Source: Immersiella caudata (Eukaryota; Ascomycota; Sordariomycetes; Sordariales; Lasiosphaeriaceae). Taken from it: a DNA stretch of 64,000 nucleotides. The position numbers and the translations under genes are program-made. The stretch is taken from positions 248,001-312,000 of the forward strand of contig JAULSU010000003.1 in assembly GCA_030512335.1 (NCBI GenBank), read 5' to 3'. The notes below the pieces were generated by a model. The model saw only the letters and a list, made by a program, of their open reading frames with translations, had not been told where the DNA came from and made no database searches. This document shows, piece by piece, positions 33,119-46,131 of the stretch (the stretch's first letter is position 1; every line of letters starts with the position of its first letter).

Positions 33119-35065
33119 TCAACATATGCAAAACCTCTCCAACTCTGTCCCATCCTCTCCCAGTCGCTCTAGCCCCTGGCCGTCCATGATTTCGTAGATA
33201 TAACACTCGGACACAATCTCAAACTGCTCCTCCTCCTCTTCTCCTCCTTCTTCTTCTTCTTCTTCTCGCGCAGAAAAGCGCCCCTTTGGCCTCAAGATGA
33301 CCGGATAGCTACATCCCAGCAGCAAACAGACAACGTCTTTCTCGCTGAGCGGCTCATATGCCCACACGAATTGGTTCTGGGCCGTGAAAGCAGCCATGGT
33401 GCGCTGCCCGAGCGACCGGATGGCCATGTCCATCTCCTCCAGCGCGCGCATGCTGTTGGTCACGGTCCGCTCCACCTGAGGGTTATCTAGCGACAGGTCC
33501 CAGTCGTCCCTTTGACCAAGAACCCACTCGAGCGATCCCGGCGCGCCGGCGTGCTCATGTCCCCGCGGGGAGGGGATTTCCCTCAGCCCGCGCAACAGGT
33601 CCTCTTCCTGTGGCGATGACGCCGAAGGTGTCTGGGCCATGGTGGCCCAGAAGCGAGAGAGCGACGCATCCTCGTTGGCTAGACGCCGTCCGGCCCGGAG
33701 GCCATACCGATTAGCGTCGAGCAGGCCGCGTCTCCTTGTACCCCCCCTCTGACTCTCAGCTAATGCGTCTTGAGCAGGTAGCACCGGTCTAGAGCCAATA
33801 TCAACCCTGATCCCATAGCAATACAGCAGCCTCCCATCAGCAGAAAACGTCAAGTCCAGAGGATTCTCCCCTCCCGCCCGATAGCTCGTGTGCAGCACTG
33901 CCCCGTCCACCTCCGCCGGAGTCTCCAGGTCGGGCACCCACGACGGCCATCCCTCCTGCCTCGAGCTGCTTAACACCATCACATTGAGGTTTCCAAACAC
34001 CGCAATGCACGCCCTCGTAAAGTCAGCATACACCTCCTGCGTCTTCAAATCGTAATCAGGCGCCATCTCCGCAGCGAACCTCGGACCCAGCAACCCCAGG
34101 AGCCCATACACCTTATCCCGCGGGTCCGTCACCGCTGCGTGCATACCCAGTCGCACAACAGCATCAACATGCCGTATCGATACCGTCTCTTTCCCCGCTG
34201 CCTCCCCCCTGATATTCCCAATCTGCGCAACCCGCCACGCCAGCCCCGACAACTCCCTCGTCCCATCCTCACCCAACTCCGCCACCAGCTCCTCGCGCAG
34301 ATTCACAAACGCATCCTCGACAAACCGCGCCGCAGCAACCACACTATCCAGCGGGACCCTCCCGTCCCCACAAACAACCACAACCTCACCACCTGTATCC
34401 TGCGCTCCCAGCGCAACCTCCTGCACGATCCACAGTCTGGACCAATACGGCCTCCGCAGCATCTCATAAAGACCCCGAATCGCCTCCCCCGTAACCACCC
34501 TCTTCTGCGCACTTGAATTCCACGGACTTAGAAACTCTACTTCTGAACCAGCCACCCGCTCTAGATCCCTAACCGTCCCCAGCGCTACATCTACACCCGC
34601 GAACGCCGGCCCAAGCCAGCACACCACCCTCCTCGCAGAGCTGTAGATCCGTCCCATCCTCGCCACTTCGGTGGAACGCTCGCGCGTTGAGGACTGGTCT
34701 ATGCACACGGCGTCGATCCAGAAGCGTAGTTTGTTCTCATTATTATCGGGTGCATTGCGCAAATGCCGCAGCGCGACCTCAAGGTTTCTCGTTACGCGCA
34801 CAGGTTGTGTGTTCACTTCGATGTAGGCTTCCGGTGTGGAAGGACCCCAGACGTAGGAGAGGGCTGCGTAGTCGCCCCAGGGGAAACGGTTCCCTTCATT
34901 ATTCAGGTTTCCTGTGCGGGTTCCGTGGCTGAGGGCGGCGAGGGAGAAGTGGCCGAGGGTGCAGCGGACGGGGGAGGAGGGTGAGTCGTTGGGTGGAGAG
35001 GGGAGGAGGGTTAGGAGGCGGATCTCGTCGAGGTCATGACGGAGGGGGACGTAGTGTAGTGGCAT
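33119..35065 (-). CDS. HET-domain protein (heterokaryon incompatibility type)
   Basis: Intact single-exon ORF of 648 residues. The HET domain is clear: YAALSYVWGP (about residues 67-76), RFWIDAVCIDQ (about 114-124), ARRVVCWLGP and RPYWSRLWIVQEVALG. HET proteins trigger regulated cell death on non-self recognition after hyphal fusion, or act in related self/non-self systems. The C-terminal half has no recognised sensor repeat and includes an acidic run (EEEEEEGGEEEEE) encoded by TCC/TTC repeats at about 33226-33268, which may be length-variable. The ATG at 35063-35065 is followed at once by a conserved PLRHDLDEIRLLTLL start. It lies next to a repeat-rich block. Confidence 0.92.
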   Translation of the reverse strand: MPLHYVPLRHDLDEIRLLTLLPSPPNDSPSSPVRCTLGHFSLAALSHGTRTGNLNNEGNRFPWGDYAALSYVWGPSTPEAYIEVNTQPVRVTRNLEVALRHLRNAPDNNENKLRFWIDAVCIDQSSTRERSTEVARMGRIYSSARRVVCWLGPAFAGVDVALGTVRDLERVAGSEVEFLSPWNSSAQKRVVTGEAIRGLYEMLRRPYWSRLWIVQEVALGAQDTGGEVVVVCGDGRVPLDSVVAAARFVEDAFVNLREELVAELGEDGTRELSGLAWRVAQIGNIRGEAAGKETVSIRHVDAVVRLGMHAAVTDPRDKVYGLLGLLGPRFAAEMAPDYDLKTQEVYADFTRACIAVFGNLNVMVLSSSRQEGWPSWVPDLETPAEVDGAVLHTSYRAGGENPLDLTFSADGRLLYCYGIRVDIGSRPVLPAQDALAESQRGGTRRRGLLDANRYGLRAGRRLANEDASLSRFWATMAQTPSASSPQEEDLLRGLREIPSPRGHEHAGAPGSLEWVLGQRDDWDLSLDNPQVERTVTNSMRALEEMDMAIRSLGQRTMAAFTAQNQFVWAYEPLSEKDVVCLLLGCSYPVILRPKGRFSAREEEEEEGGEEEEEQFEIVSECYIYEIMDGQGLERLGEDGTELERFCIC

Positions 35066-35699
35066 TGTGTCTGTTGAGTGTAAAACGTGATATAAATCGT
35101 GGTTTGGGAGCTTCTTCGTTGATGGGTCGTATCGTGAAGAGTGCCGTGCGGGGTTTCTTCCGGGCAGGATAAGCTTGTGTCGTGCTAAGCAATTTGATTG
35201 GGCAACGCCAATCTGGTCACTACACTATCCAGGACAGTCCATTGTTGTACCCTAAAGTTACCCTCAGCAATTTCCATATTTGTGCGTGATCCTGAGCCAC
35301 TCCTGAGCTAGGCTGAGCTATGGGTGAGCCTAGGCTGCATAACCGTATAGCCCAATTTTGGACCCCCGACTAAAGTTGCCATCCGGAGATTCCGGTGCGT
35401 TCCTCAGTTTATACTAACCATACCGCATAGGGTATAGCCACGTTCGCGGTAATATTAACCGCAAAATAGGATTCTATTAGCATGCATTACAACCTAGACA
35501 TTTAATTATATATAATAAGGCGAAGTATGGAACGACAGGAAAGGGTAAAGGAAGGAATATCTTGGATTTCAGTCCGCTTTTAATTTGAAGCTTTGAATGT
35601 CTTATTACTCGAAGGATAATTCACTCATCACATATTAGGGTTACTTCAACCTATGGACCGCTACTATCCCCAATACCTGATTGTAGGAGAAAGTTGAAA
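35066..35699. other. HET promoter and AT-rich repeat-bearing flank
   Basis: Beyond the HET promoter the sequence holds a MITE-like element, and after 35440 becomes very AT-rich with many TA steps (35450-35640), as RIP-mutated DNA does. Confidence 0.5.
35242..35378 (+). mobile_element. MITE-like element, copy 1
   Basis: Its first 29 bases (35242-35270) match the reverse complement of 49741-49769 at 24 positions, three of the five differences being A/G transitions. Its last part (reverse complement GGGGGTCCAA then TTGGGC) matches the sequence starting at 49570. The internal AAGTTGCCATC is shared too. Together these suggest two members of a short non-coding repeat family in opposite orientation. 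Confidence 0.45.
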
Positions 35700-36450
35700 G
35701 ATATCAGGTACGTCAGAAATCAAACCCCCCGTCCAGATCACCATCTTAGCTGCTTGTACTGCTATTGACGGGCTGCAGAGAATGTGCTTGATGTATGCAT
35801 GGATGCTTGCCTGACCACATTCAGTGTCGTTCATCCGTCCAGTTCCGGCACTCGAGGAGGATGTGGCGCACCGTCTGGCGACCGTGGCCGCATTCGCCTC
35901 TCATTGCGCTGCGGATGGTGGATTAGGTTGCCATGAGCGTCTGTAGTGACCCTAATTCCCGCTATATCTCCGGAGCTGTTCCGTGGTCGGGACAGGGCCG
36001 GCGGCTTCCTTTGCTGCGTGGTTGGCTGCTTCATTGCCTGGCACGCCGACATCAATGCGCTGGAATCCATCTAAACCCAGGGCCCATCCTCGGCCTCGGG
36101 AGCTCGTCGAGTATCCGTGTTGCTTCTAACAGGATATATTGCCCGGATGGACATTTAGGGTTCCGGATTGCGTGGATGGCGGCTTGGTTGTCGGTGGAAA
36201 CATGTATGCGCACTTGCCTGGGTCAATGCCTACCGAGTGCACGTCGAGTACGATTTGCAGCGCCAACATCAGTCCCCTGAGCTCTGCTGCGTATACTGCT
36301 AGTGCCGTCTACTCGAGGTTTTGTCCCTACGTCTACGGCTGCCCCAGCGGTTGTTCGGGATGCTCCCGTAATTTGTACGTCATCGGACTGCGATGACGCA
36401 TTCACAATCAGCTTCCGCCTCGTCAGCCAAATTTCTCGAGCTGGGAATTT
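35700..36450 (-). mobile_element. LINE (Tad1-like) remnant: RNase H and 3' zinc-knuckle end
   Basis: Minus-strand frames join into the C-terminal end of a fungal non-LTR retrotransposon ORF2. AAELRGLMLALQIVLD and STDNQAAIHAIRNPK (RNase H core Asp) are followed by GFRWIPAH and VPGNEAANHAAKEAAGP. The cysteine/histidine end CGHGRQTVRHILLECRNWTD and AAKMVIWTGGL, the usual terminal helix, close it. Frame changes and stops occur throughout, so it is dead. No poly-A tail or target-site duplication could be identified. Confidence 0.72.
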
Positions 36451-37699
<1,249 letters not shown>

Positions 37700-37860
37700 A
37701 CGTGGTCGACCTTGGAATTATGGCACCGGGATGTCTCGCTTCCGGTACGGCTACAATAGGTCTGGGGGACCGTGTTAAGGTGAAGCCCCGGCGAAGCTGC
37801 CAGATACCTCTCCCAATCGCACAAGGCGTCGCTCAGCAATCCCATACATCACAGGGCCGC

Positions 37861-38200
37861 CTAGAACAGGGACTTAAGGCGCGGCACACAAGCTGTCACG
37901 ATGCCCAGCTGCCCCTCAAGGATAGACCGGGTGTTCAGGTCGACAAAGTCCCAGAGCATATCACCCGTCGCCCCGTACATATACATAAGCGTTAACTTGA
38001 TAACAGCGGCGGCGGCAAAGACACCAAGGCCCATAAGCAAGGCGATCACCAGCCTCTCACGTACGTTCCACCACACACTCCCGAAGAAGGTTAGAGGGAT
38101 GAGGGCAAAGGCGAGGTCGGCACACGCGGCGACGGAGCTATAGGCGTAAATTGTGGCGTAGGGGACCGACACGGGCCAGCAGTGCTCTGCCATTGTCGCG
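37861..38200 (-). pseudogene. Fragment of a fungal rhodopsin-domain integral membrane protein
   Basis: A 110-codon frame with three hydrophobic segments: AYSSVAACADLAFALIPLTF, RLVIALLMGLGVFAAAAVIK and DLNTRSILEGQLGIVTACVP ending LKSLF. The Cys-x-Pro before the first segment (HCWPVSVPYATIY) and the final CVPxLKSLF match the C-terminal half of the seven-helix fungal rhodopsin-domain (PF20684-like) family. A TAG follows directly where the family normally continues. The N-terminal helices are missing upstream, so this is a truncated relic. Confidence 0.6.
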
Positions 38201-39485
38201 AGACGCTAGCCAGCCGACATGGGCTGGCACATGAGCTGAGTGAGCTAGGTGAGCTAGACCCACATATGGGGTGTGTTGGAGGCCCCAATGCCGGTGGGTT
38301 CTGCAGACCTCAATAAGTAGTTTTAGTTCCTGCTTTTGCCACGCAGTCGTTCCTTATCACGAACGAAAAACCAAAATTGAGTTATTGCGGTAATCGTGAG
38401 CCATGACACGAGTCTTCAAGATTATGCTCTCAGCCGCAAATTGAAACATCTTTTGCCCTTCCACTGATAGTGGCGACCGGAGGCTCCTATTAAAGAGATA
38501 CAGTGCGCTTTATTTAAGGAGCCATCACTCGGCAACACAGGGTCTTCTCGCCTGGTGGAACCTACGTAATACGCTGTGAAATTTAAACTCATGTTGGCAT
38601 GCGTGTTTTTCAGCAACCTCGTAACTATTAGCACATAGATTTGCTTAGCAGAGATTCTCCGCATTTACATTAAGGCATTAGATTTAGTTCTGGGGTATGT
38701 TAGAAATTATTCCGGACTATGACATGTTCGCCCTGGCACGTCCGGAGCTCCATCGTCAAAGCCCTTCGTGCACTATCACGCCTTAAGACACTGACAGTAT
38801 ACCGATCCCACACTGACACCATAAGGATGGATTTAGTCTCTCCGGTATATCGATACATGGCTATAGGGCAACGGTTAACCTGAGGCAAATGTCCTTATTG
38901 CAAAATGCGATTCTGCCAAAATCATTACCCTACATATATCTTCACTAAGGTCAAACGAATTCGCCCAATCTTCAGATCTTAGGTTCAGCCAGCCTGGGGA
39001 CACTTAATACCCCGGCCAGGGTCACGATGCATAATGCATGCAGTATGGGGACCGGTAGGATAGTTGTAGGATAGAAGCAGTTCTCCTTGATAGTTAGACC
39101 TAGGCAAACGCTTTAATATTACCATCACCACCCTTACAGCCGCGACCCCTCCGCTTAAAGACACCCTCCAGCTTTTCCATCCCCTAACAAACCCTAACAC
39201 ACCACTTTATCATCGCTATTCACTCCCCCGCCAGCTCTCCACATCCTTCATCTCCCTGCCCACCTCCCTCTCTAAACTCACCAACTCATTCACCGCGTGG
39301 CTCCACTTATCTGCCTTCACCCCGTACTACCTCATCTCCTTCAGCAGGGTATACCCTGCGCCGAATTAACAATACGGATACTAACCCCCGATCAGATTGC
39401 ACTCCAGCCTCTCCTCCAGCCTATCCCTACAGAACTGCACATCCCTTATAATAAGCACTATCTCTGTCCAAATTCTTGGAACTGG
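38201..39485. other. Gene-poor stretch
   Basis: About 1.3 kb of AT-leaning sequence with only short, stop-interrupted frames. Short GAGCTAGG-like repeats occur near 38235-38258. Nothing recognised. Confidence 0.5.
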
Positions 39486-39836
39486 TCAAAATGGCCCCGT
39501 AGCGCTGCGGATATGGCGTTCTGATTGGTGAAAATGCGCTGAAAAATGTGTAAGACGTGCCCGGAGAGATTCAGTCGTCGCAGGTGCGATGGAAGGTGCC
39601 CCCGAAGGCGGAGACTGTATTGTGTTGGATGGGCAGGGGCCTGCGGAAGTGGAAGTGGTGGTTGGCCGGCGGGGGGCGGTTGGAGTGAGGGCCGGAAACA
39701 GAAGGCAGGAAGGGGTGGGGCATCGTTTGGTGTGTGTTGGTGGGTTGGACTTGCCGAGGGAGATATAATTGAGGGGTGTTGGAATGGACTGGTCGGGGGA
39801 TTGGAGAGACTGAATGGTTTTGAGGGATGAAATCAA
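39486..39836 (-). pseudogene. Possible gene relic, unknown family
   Basis: A 116-codon minus-strand frame, Ser/Thr/Pro-rich then helical (ATTESLRARLTHFSAHFHQSE). Past its stop-side end the other frames contain several stops. It could be the 5' exon of a decayed gene extending toward 39200. No homology recognised. Confidence 0.22.
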
Positions 39837-41491
39837 GGTACCTAGGGAAAAAATCGTTGTTGTTGGCCGATTGTCTCCCTTTATACTGGTGGACTTAGAC
39901 CGCGCATCTTAGCTATTTAGGGCCTTAGGGGTCTTTATTGACGTTTATGAGGCGTTTTTTATCCTAGGACGGCTTGTCAAGATGCACGGATGATCTTGAA
40001 GTGGTCGCTAGCCGTCAACAATTCTTTGTTGTATGAGACGGTAATGGGGACCCTGGAGCTACTGCGCCTCTTCTTACGATCCGTGACAATGTATCCTGTA
40101 TTGTTGATCGTACCCAAGATGCCCATGGCTCCAGCTGGCAATCAAATTCGACTCTCCAACTTGTCCTTGTGACGCACAACTCTCCTTACTGTACGGATGC
40201 ACCCATCATGCTATTAACACGTCTTGGAGCGCCCGATAATCTGTCATCCCAAAGTCATGGCTTTGGTTGTGCCGATTCGAACATGCTGATTTGGCGGAGA
40301 GCCTCGTGAGGAGGTGCAATGCCCGGGCCCCTTAGACTTAGTGTGCGTTGAATAAGTCCGTCAGGGGCTGAAGATACATCATAAAGCAATCGACCGAGCA
40401 TTGGGTTCTGGGTCCTTGGTTTGCTGTTTACAGTGCTTATTACAACATGTACCTTAACTTGTGTCTGAGTGCATACCTTGTGTGTTCTGATTTGATACCA
40501 TTTTTGCCAGGGGCTATGGTACCTGCTGAAAGTGGTGCGCTCATGTCTCACGCCGGAACGCTGTGGGATGGAGACAGGAAAGAGGTGAGAGTGTTCAAGG
40601 TGATGGTGCAACTTCTAGAGATCTGGGAGCGAAGCTCATCATGCTGATCAAATATAGCAATTTCGGATGGCTCATTGTCACTTCCCACCATTCCAACTCT
40701 ATCTTTCGTTCACTGAGTGAAACCTGTCTCCTAGCAAGAAGTTCTCCGCCATGGACATCGTGATGCGGTTGGAGCCGGTGTCCCCTGGCGCTCAGGGAAG
40801 ATTTAGGGAGCTAATCAGAGGGCGGCATCCTCGCTGCGGGAGTGGATTTGCCACAGACGCACCAAAACAAGCGCACCCAGGATTGTCTTAAGTGTGTCCA
40901 GTTGACGTTCCTATGGGATTTCGGACACCTGCTGTTCTGAAAAAGGAGGCAGCATCAATACAACAAAGGCCTAGCCCTCTAATTAGTAAACCCCCGATTA
41001 TCCCTTGTTGTTGGAGTGAATCCCGTCACCGCCTTGTATTTTTGTTTTTGGAAGAGGGTTAAGGTTAAAGGTGCAGTAGGCAAACACTGAAAATACTACT
41101 GTGTAGGTGAGCAGAGAGAGTGTTTTCCATTAGCTCACAGTGCAGGTTTGAACCCACCTTGCCATTGGGCCCAACGACGGGGCAACTTCACCTAAATCAA
41201 CCCTCGCATAGTCGAGCTAAGTTGAAGTTTGGCGAACCAATCAGAAACGCAGTCCCACGGTGGCAATAGTGCGCGAACCATTTCCTTGCACAAGGCAATG
41301 CGAACCACCACTTGCGAACCACCCACGAGCGCCCCCCCCCTCTCTCTCGTCCGCGGACCACTGTTTGGAGAATTACCAATGTTAAGAGATAACCTCAGCT
41401 CACAGCCAGGTTTCAGAGTTAGGTGGGATACCCGTACACGTTGTACTCTGCATCCCATAGTGCTGTTACCGGCCCAGACCCACATGCAGGA
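39837..41491. other. Gene-poor stretch
   Basis: 1.65 kb with no convincing gene. Frames at 40255-40611 (minus) and 40447-40763 (plus) lack coding character. Confidence 0.45.
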
Positions 41492-43426
41492 ATGCAGTCA
41501 CCAGCTAGACCAAGGCGTCCCCCTCTACCGCAAGCCGCCATGAGGCGATCCCGGCTGCCGTTGCCTTTGAAGCCTGTGGGGCACAATGCGTCACCCTCCC
41601 CTGGCTGCTGTCCCACCAACAACAAGCCGCCTGTTGGCCAGCCGCCGGCGCAAGGGCCGGAAATTGACGATGCACCTCTAACAACGTCCCTTCTGTCGCC
41701 TCTTTTTGCCCATTATCCGCATTTCAGACACAAGCGTTCACCTTCTGTCGACTCGGCGATAGGCTCCTCAGTTGCAAGCACCAACGGTGATGCAGCGGAC
41801 GCGCCAATCACAGATCCGCCCCCAACTGTGCCAAGAAGCGGCCCCCTGGCTGTCACCAAGGCCTTCATAGACGATGCCACCATGATACAGGGGGGCACAG
41901 ACGACTCCACCGACGAGGAATTGGTGTGGGGGAGGCTTTTTATCGCGGTCGAGGTTGCCGACTGCGCGTTGAGGAAGTTGCTGGGCGTCACGTTTAAGGC
42001 TTTGGAGTTGCAGGACACGATTGTCGCCATCACCGAGACCTATCTTCTTGATTTGGTCGATTTTGTGAAGAAGGATTCCCATTGCGGCGCGTCGGTTGCC
42101 GCCCAGGACCCAGGCGACAGTCCCTCGACGGGAAGCCCCTCAGGTCAACAACGCACCGATGATGGGGAAGGACGAGGATTCAGGGCTAAGACCGTTTTTG
42201 TCTCCCGACTCCCCAAGAGAACACGACTACTTGATGACGATGAAATCGACGACGACCGAGGCGAAGACGGCGGGAGAGACAAGAGACGTGCCACATCAAC
42301 AAGGGCAGCCAAGGGTAGCGCTGATACAGACACAACGCCATACTCTTGTCCGTTCCGGAAGATGAGCCCGACGTTGTTCCACGTCCGAGACCACCCCAAA
42401 TGCGCAAACCAGCCATGGATTGGCATGACCAATTTGAAGCTAGACACCCCCGCCATCTTCTCGACTGCCTTGATCGGAGACATGCTAACAGCGTCCAGGA
42501 GACACATAACATCCGACCACTACTTCAATCGCTTTCCTTGCCCTCGATGTGGGAGCAACATTGGCTCGGCGGACGGCCTGCAAAAACATGTGCTCCGCCC
42601 CGTGCCGTGCTCCCCGCAGGCCGTGCCAGCCATTATGACCCGCCTCGAGGACGGAATTTCATACAACACAAGAGAAATACTGGCTTCGCGAAAGGGTGAT
42701 AAAAAGGTCACGAATTGGCCACGGTTGTGGGCTGTGCTTTTCGGCGATGACGTTCCCATCATGGACAGCGGTACGTCATTCAACTGTGACCTACCTACCT
42801 ACCTACCTAGTTAGTGTGCTGACGTTGTTTTGATGCGTCTAGACTTTGTACCTGTGGTCGAGCTTGAAGAGGTATCAGTGGACTTTGAGAAGCAGCTACC
42901 GGCTCTGATGGCATTATCAGACAGGTCCAAGGGATGGGAGGACAATACCAACCTTCTCGTGCAACTGCGTATGAGAGAGCTACTCGACAAGTGTAGGGAG
43001 ATCCCGTTTCGAAAGCCGGCGAGCTCCGCGCCCTCAATTCTCGCCACACCGACTTGCGATGACGTGATTTCAGGTGGGGAGTCCATTTTCCCTGTGAAGG
43101 ACGGTCACGCCGGAGATGAGAATGATTGTGATATCCTCTGGACGTTGTTCAAGTTCTCTGCGAAAGAACATGATCTCCTGGCAGAGAATCGTGGATCAAC
43201 AGCGTTCAGCAGTGAGGCTGCAAGCGATACAATGTGGAGCAACCAGTTCCACGAAGGAGGTCTCGACAGCGTGGTAGAAACTCAACAACCAAACTTGTAC
43301 GACAGCCACGGGGATCAGACCCTCTTCACGACATTTCAGACGGGAGTTTTGCCTATGACATCGACTCCGGGTAGGTCACCGGCGCGACAGCATCGGCATC
43401 CACGATATGGGCAGGGAGGATGCTAA
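41492..43426 (+). CDS. Fungal C2H2-like zinc-finger protein
   Basis: join(41492..42770, 42843..43426), 620 residues. The frame is open to 41423 but the first ATG is at 41492; a later one is at 41540. The N-terminal part is Pro/Arg-rich, then helical (LFIAVEVADCALRKLLGVTF). A putative nuclear stretch KRTRLLDDDEIDDD precedes the finger region PYSCPFRKMSPTLFHVRDHPKC, with a second Cys pair FPCPRC ... LQKHV. The conserved tail NWPRLWAVLFGDDVPIMDS joins DFVPVVELEEV across the intron. This layout occurs in a common uncharacterised fungal family in which a degenerate C2H2 finger sits before the WxxLWxVLF motif. The intron (42771-42842) carries a (CCTA)n run. Role unknown; nucleic-acid binding is plausible. 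Confidence 0.75.
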
Positions 43427-43804
43427 GGAGAGAGATCGTGATATTTTAATGGAGGACAAGACCTTCCTATGTGCCATAGATGATGATTTGATTGTTTTCA
43501 TAGGTAAGCACCAGGTGCTGGTGCTTCCAGCGGTGGATTGCAAATCTCCTGACCGGATTGTTTCTCTTCATGACCCTCCAGGCGGGATACAATCCGTAGG
43601 GAAAGGTACCTATCGTACCAACCTGCATTGTATAGAGGTAATAATACAAGTTCATTGGGTCTCCCGTTGCTTCATGTGTCGTGGAGAAGGCAGACATCCG
43701 AGACACGGCCCCTGGACGCTTTGCCTCTACCAACAAGGAGCTGCATCACAAAAACATATTAACATTAGATTCTGACATGTTCAACTCCTCCTTGACCTCC
43801 CACG

Positions 43805-44377
43805 TCACTCGGGCGCCCCCCTCTCCCGCCTCCTCTCCCTGCGTTTCCCATCCTCATAGCCACCCCGATGCCTATAATCCTTCGCCCTCTCTCTCTCCCG
43901 CCTATCCGCATCTACCACTTCCTCCTTGGTCCTGCTCCTTCCATCACCGCCACCATCCAACCCGGGATGCGAATTCCACATTTTATTCACACTCATCTGC
44001 AGCCTGCTCAACTTGGCTTAAATACTCTGCTCATTCTCCGCCAACCCGCAATGCACCTTACAAATCCAATACGATGGCTTATTCATCGTTAGCCACCCAA
44101 TCGAATCCAACGTCCCCTGTAGCTCGGCCGAAAGCGACTCCAACGCTAAGAATAGTTCCAGGCCGGCACCTCCTGTTCTTACAGCCGCAGCAGCATAGGT
44201 GGCAGTTGCTGCTGGTTTTGGGGCACGAGAGGGGCGGAAGCGATCGCGCAGACCGCGGTTGGATGTATACTCCCCTGGTTGCTCCCGCTCCCGTGGGTAG
44301 GAAGAAGTGGGAGGGCGCGGAGCAGAAGTTGCTGTCACGCTGTGCTTCTTCTCCCGTCGGTGGTGTAAGTTCCCCAA
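43805..44377 (-). pseudogene. Possible relic with one in-frame stop
   Basis: A minus-strand frame of 119 codons (RGLRDRFRPSRAPKPAATAT, then LELFLALESLSAELQGTLD) ends at TAA 44018-44020 but remains open in the same frame for 70 more codons with a heptad-like, charged continuation (AKLSRLQMSVNKMW and KTEEVV-type acidic/basic runs). CAA to TAA is the simplest explanation. No family recognised. Confidence 0.28.
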
Positions 44378-45167
44378 CTGGCCCCAAAGGGGCTCCTACT
44401 GGTCGAGGGTGGGATTTCTCCGTGCAGGCTCTCTATCCCATACGTGTTTTTAGTGACTGGGAACCACTGAACGGTCCATCTTCGGGGTGTCTTAATGCGG
44501 CACCGACTCGTTGGCCGAGCTCTCCTATACCGGCGGAGTTGGTGGGGATTCCGCTTTACTTTCCATTGCACGCAGTAGCCGTATTAGCTGGTGGCGAAAG
44601 CGAATTGCCCTGATGCTTCGAAGAAGGCGTTGGAAATGGGCAGTGGGCGCTGGGCATAAATGGCGACCTGTGGAAGGGAAGATGCGACAGGACCAGTTAT
44701 GAAAGAGGTACAACGACCGTTAGTTGCTGCACCCCATTACAAAATAATTGAGACACCGAAAACCCTAATCCCATACAAATACAGTGTTGGCTGAAGAATT
44801 TCAATTTCCGTAGCACCACCAACACACGACTTTTACGGCTGGAACTTGAAGCCTTTTAACCTCCTCTCAGGGTCTCTTGACAGTTTTTGGCAATTTTTTC
44901 CAAAGATGCTTTACCCATGTTTCACAAGGTGACGGGGGGCGAATGTGCCTCTCATGAAGGAAGACAGCTGCTCTAGTCGCCACAAGATCCGGGCCTCGGT
45001 TTCCACTAGGTCTTCCCCACGTCACACAAGATGCACGTTTTCAGGTTGGTTCCCCTCACTTTGATACCCAACCGCCGCCAGGTTTTAAACTCCAGATTCC
45101 GCTTTCTCGACTAGCAATATCACATCACCCACCCACGAACACCATCGACGTCGACTTGACCGCAACA
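44378..45167. other. Intergenic spacer
   Basis: No gene recognised; promoter side of the 2EXR/F-box gene. Confidence 0.45.
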
Positions 45168-46046
45168 ATGCATCTTCTCAGCCTCCCCACGGAACTCCGT
45201 CTTCCAATCTACGCAGAGCTCCTTGTTCTAGACAGACCCATCACACTTGGCACCGGCCAGTATTATCCAGACCCCCGTTACCTCTGGACCCGAACCAAAG
45301 GTCTCGACACAGGCATCCTCCGCGTGAACAAACAGATCAACCGCGAAGCCATGCCCTTTCTCTATTCCAACAACCGTTTTGCGTTTCGCGATATGCCCAC
45401 GATGGAGAACAACGATTACGACAGCGAAGCCGAAGCACCCTGCATCGCGGCCTTCCTCCGACAGATCAAAGCCAACGCGAGCCTGTTGCGGCACATCCGC
45501 ATGGACATGAAGAGTTGCTTAGCAGTGCCCATCTGGACGGCCCCCGAGGGCGAGCTAGTCCTGGCCCAGCAGTGGATCGAGCTCCTCGGGCTCCTCAAGG
45601 CCGCCTGCCCGCACCTCAGCACGGTCGAGATGTTGAGCGAGGCGTTGAACGGGATTTTTATGCTGGATGAGCCCGATATGGTGGTGAGCCTGCTGCAGCT
45701 GCTTCATGAAGGGGCGTTCAAAGACATGACCTCGCTGGAGAAGGTTGTTGTGGTTCACGAGATGCCTCATCTCTGTGAGGAAGCCCTGGCGGATCGCGAG
45801 ACATTGATGGGCATGCTACCGAGCAGTGTTTGGGACATACAGCTCACTAAAGTCCCCGCTGAGACCTGGGTTTCCCAGGACGGCAGGATTGAGTTCGAGA
45901 CCGAGGAAGAGTGTCGCGCGTACGACGATGCGTGGTGGAGGAGCGAAATGGAGAGGGAGGAAAGACGTGAGGAAGAGGAGTGGCTGGAGGAGTACTATCA
46001 CCGAAGGGCTGATCCGTGTTGGAAGAATGATTCCGACTACGACTAG
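45168..46046 (+). CDS. 2EXR/F-box-like fungal protein
   Basis: Single exon, 292 residues; the ATG at 45168 follows an ACA-rich leader. The N-terminus LLSLPTELRLPIYAELLV is the F-box-like helix pair of the 2EXR family, and ILRVNKQINREAMPFLYSNNRF is its second hallmark (the NRQI/LY-x-N-x-F motif). The C-terminal end is very acidic and glutamate/arginine-rich (EMEREERREEEEWLEEYYHR), likely a long charged helix. 2EXR proteins are expanded in Pezizomycotina; most lack an assigned function, and SCF adaptor activity is only inferred. Confidence 0.78.
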   Translation: MHLLSLPTELRLPIYAELLVLDRPITLGTGQYYPDPRYLWTRTKGLDTGILRVNKQINREAMPFLYSNNRFAFRDMPTMENNDYDSEAEAPCIAAFLRQIKANASLLRHIRMDMKSCLAVPIWTAPEGELVLAQQWIELLGLLKAACPHLSTVEMLSEALNGIFMLDEPDMVVSLLQLLHEGAFKDMTSLEKVVVVHEMPHLCEEALADRETLMGMLPSSVWDIQLTKVPAETWVSQDGRIEFETEEECRAYDDAWWRSEMEREERREEEEWLEEYYHRRADPCWKNDSDYD

Positions 46047-46131
46047 CGCTTCCTTCTACGCACATTGGGCGCCGCTGTGCGCTGTTGTGTCGGTGTCCAG
46101 TCTATCAGGACACAACGGTCATTACCAAGTT

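Noticed and set aside
41120..41190. tRNA-like stretch with GGTTTGAACCC resembling a T-loop
   Set aside because: No acceptor or anticodon stem can be formed on either strand; likely chance or an old SINE-type relic.
43681..44613. 310-codon plus-strand ORF
   Set aside because: Ser/Pro/His-rich low-complexity translation, no motif; the minus strand shows more coding-like sequence.
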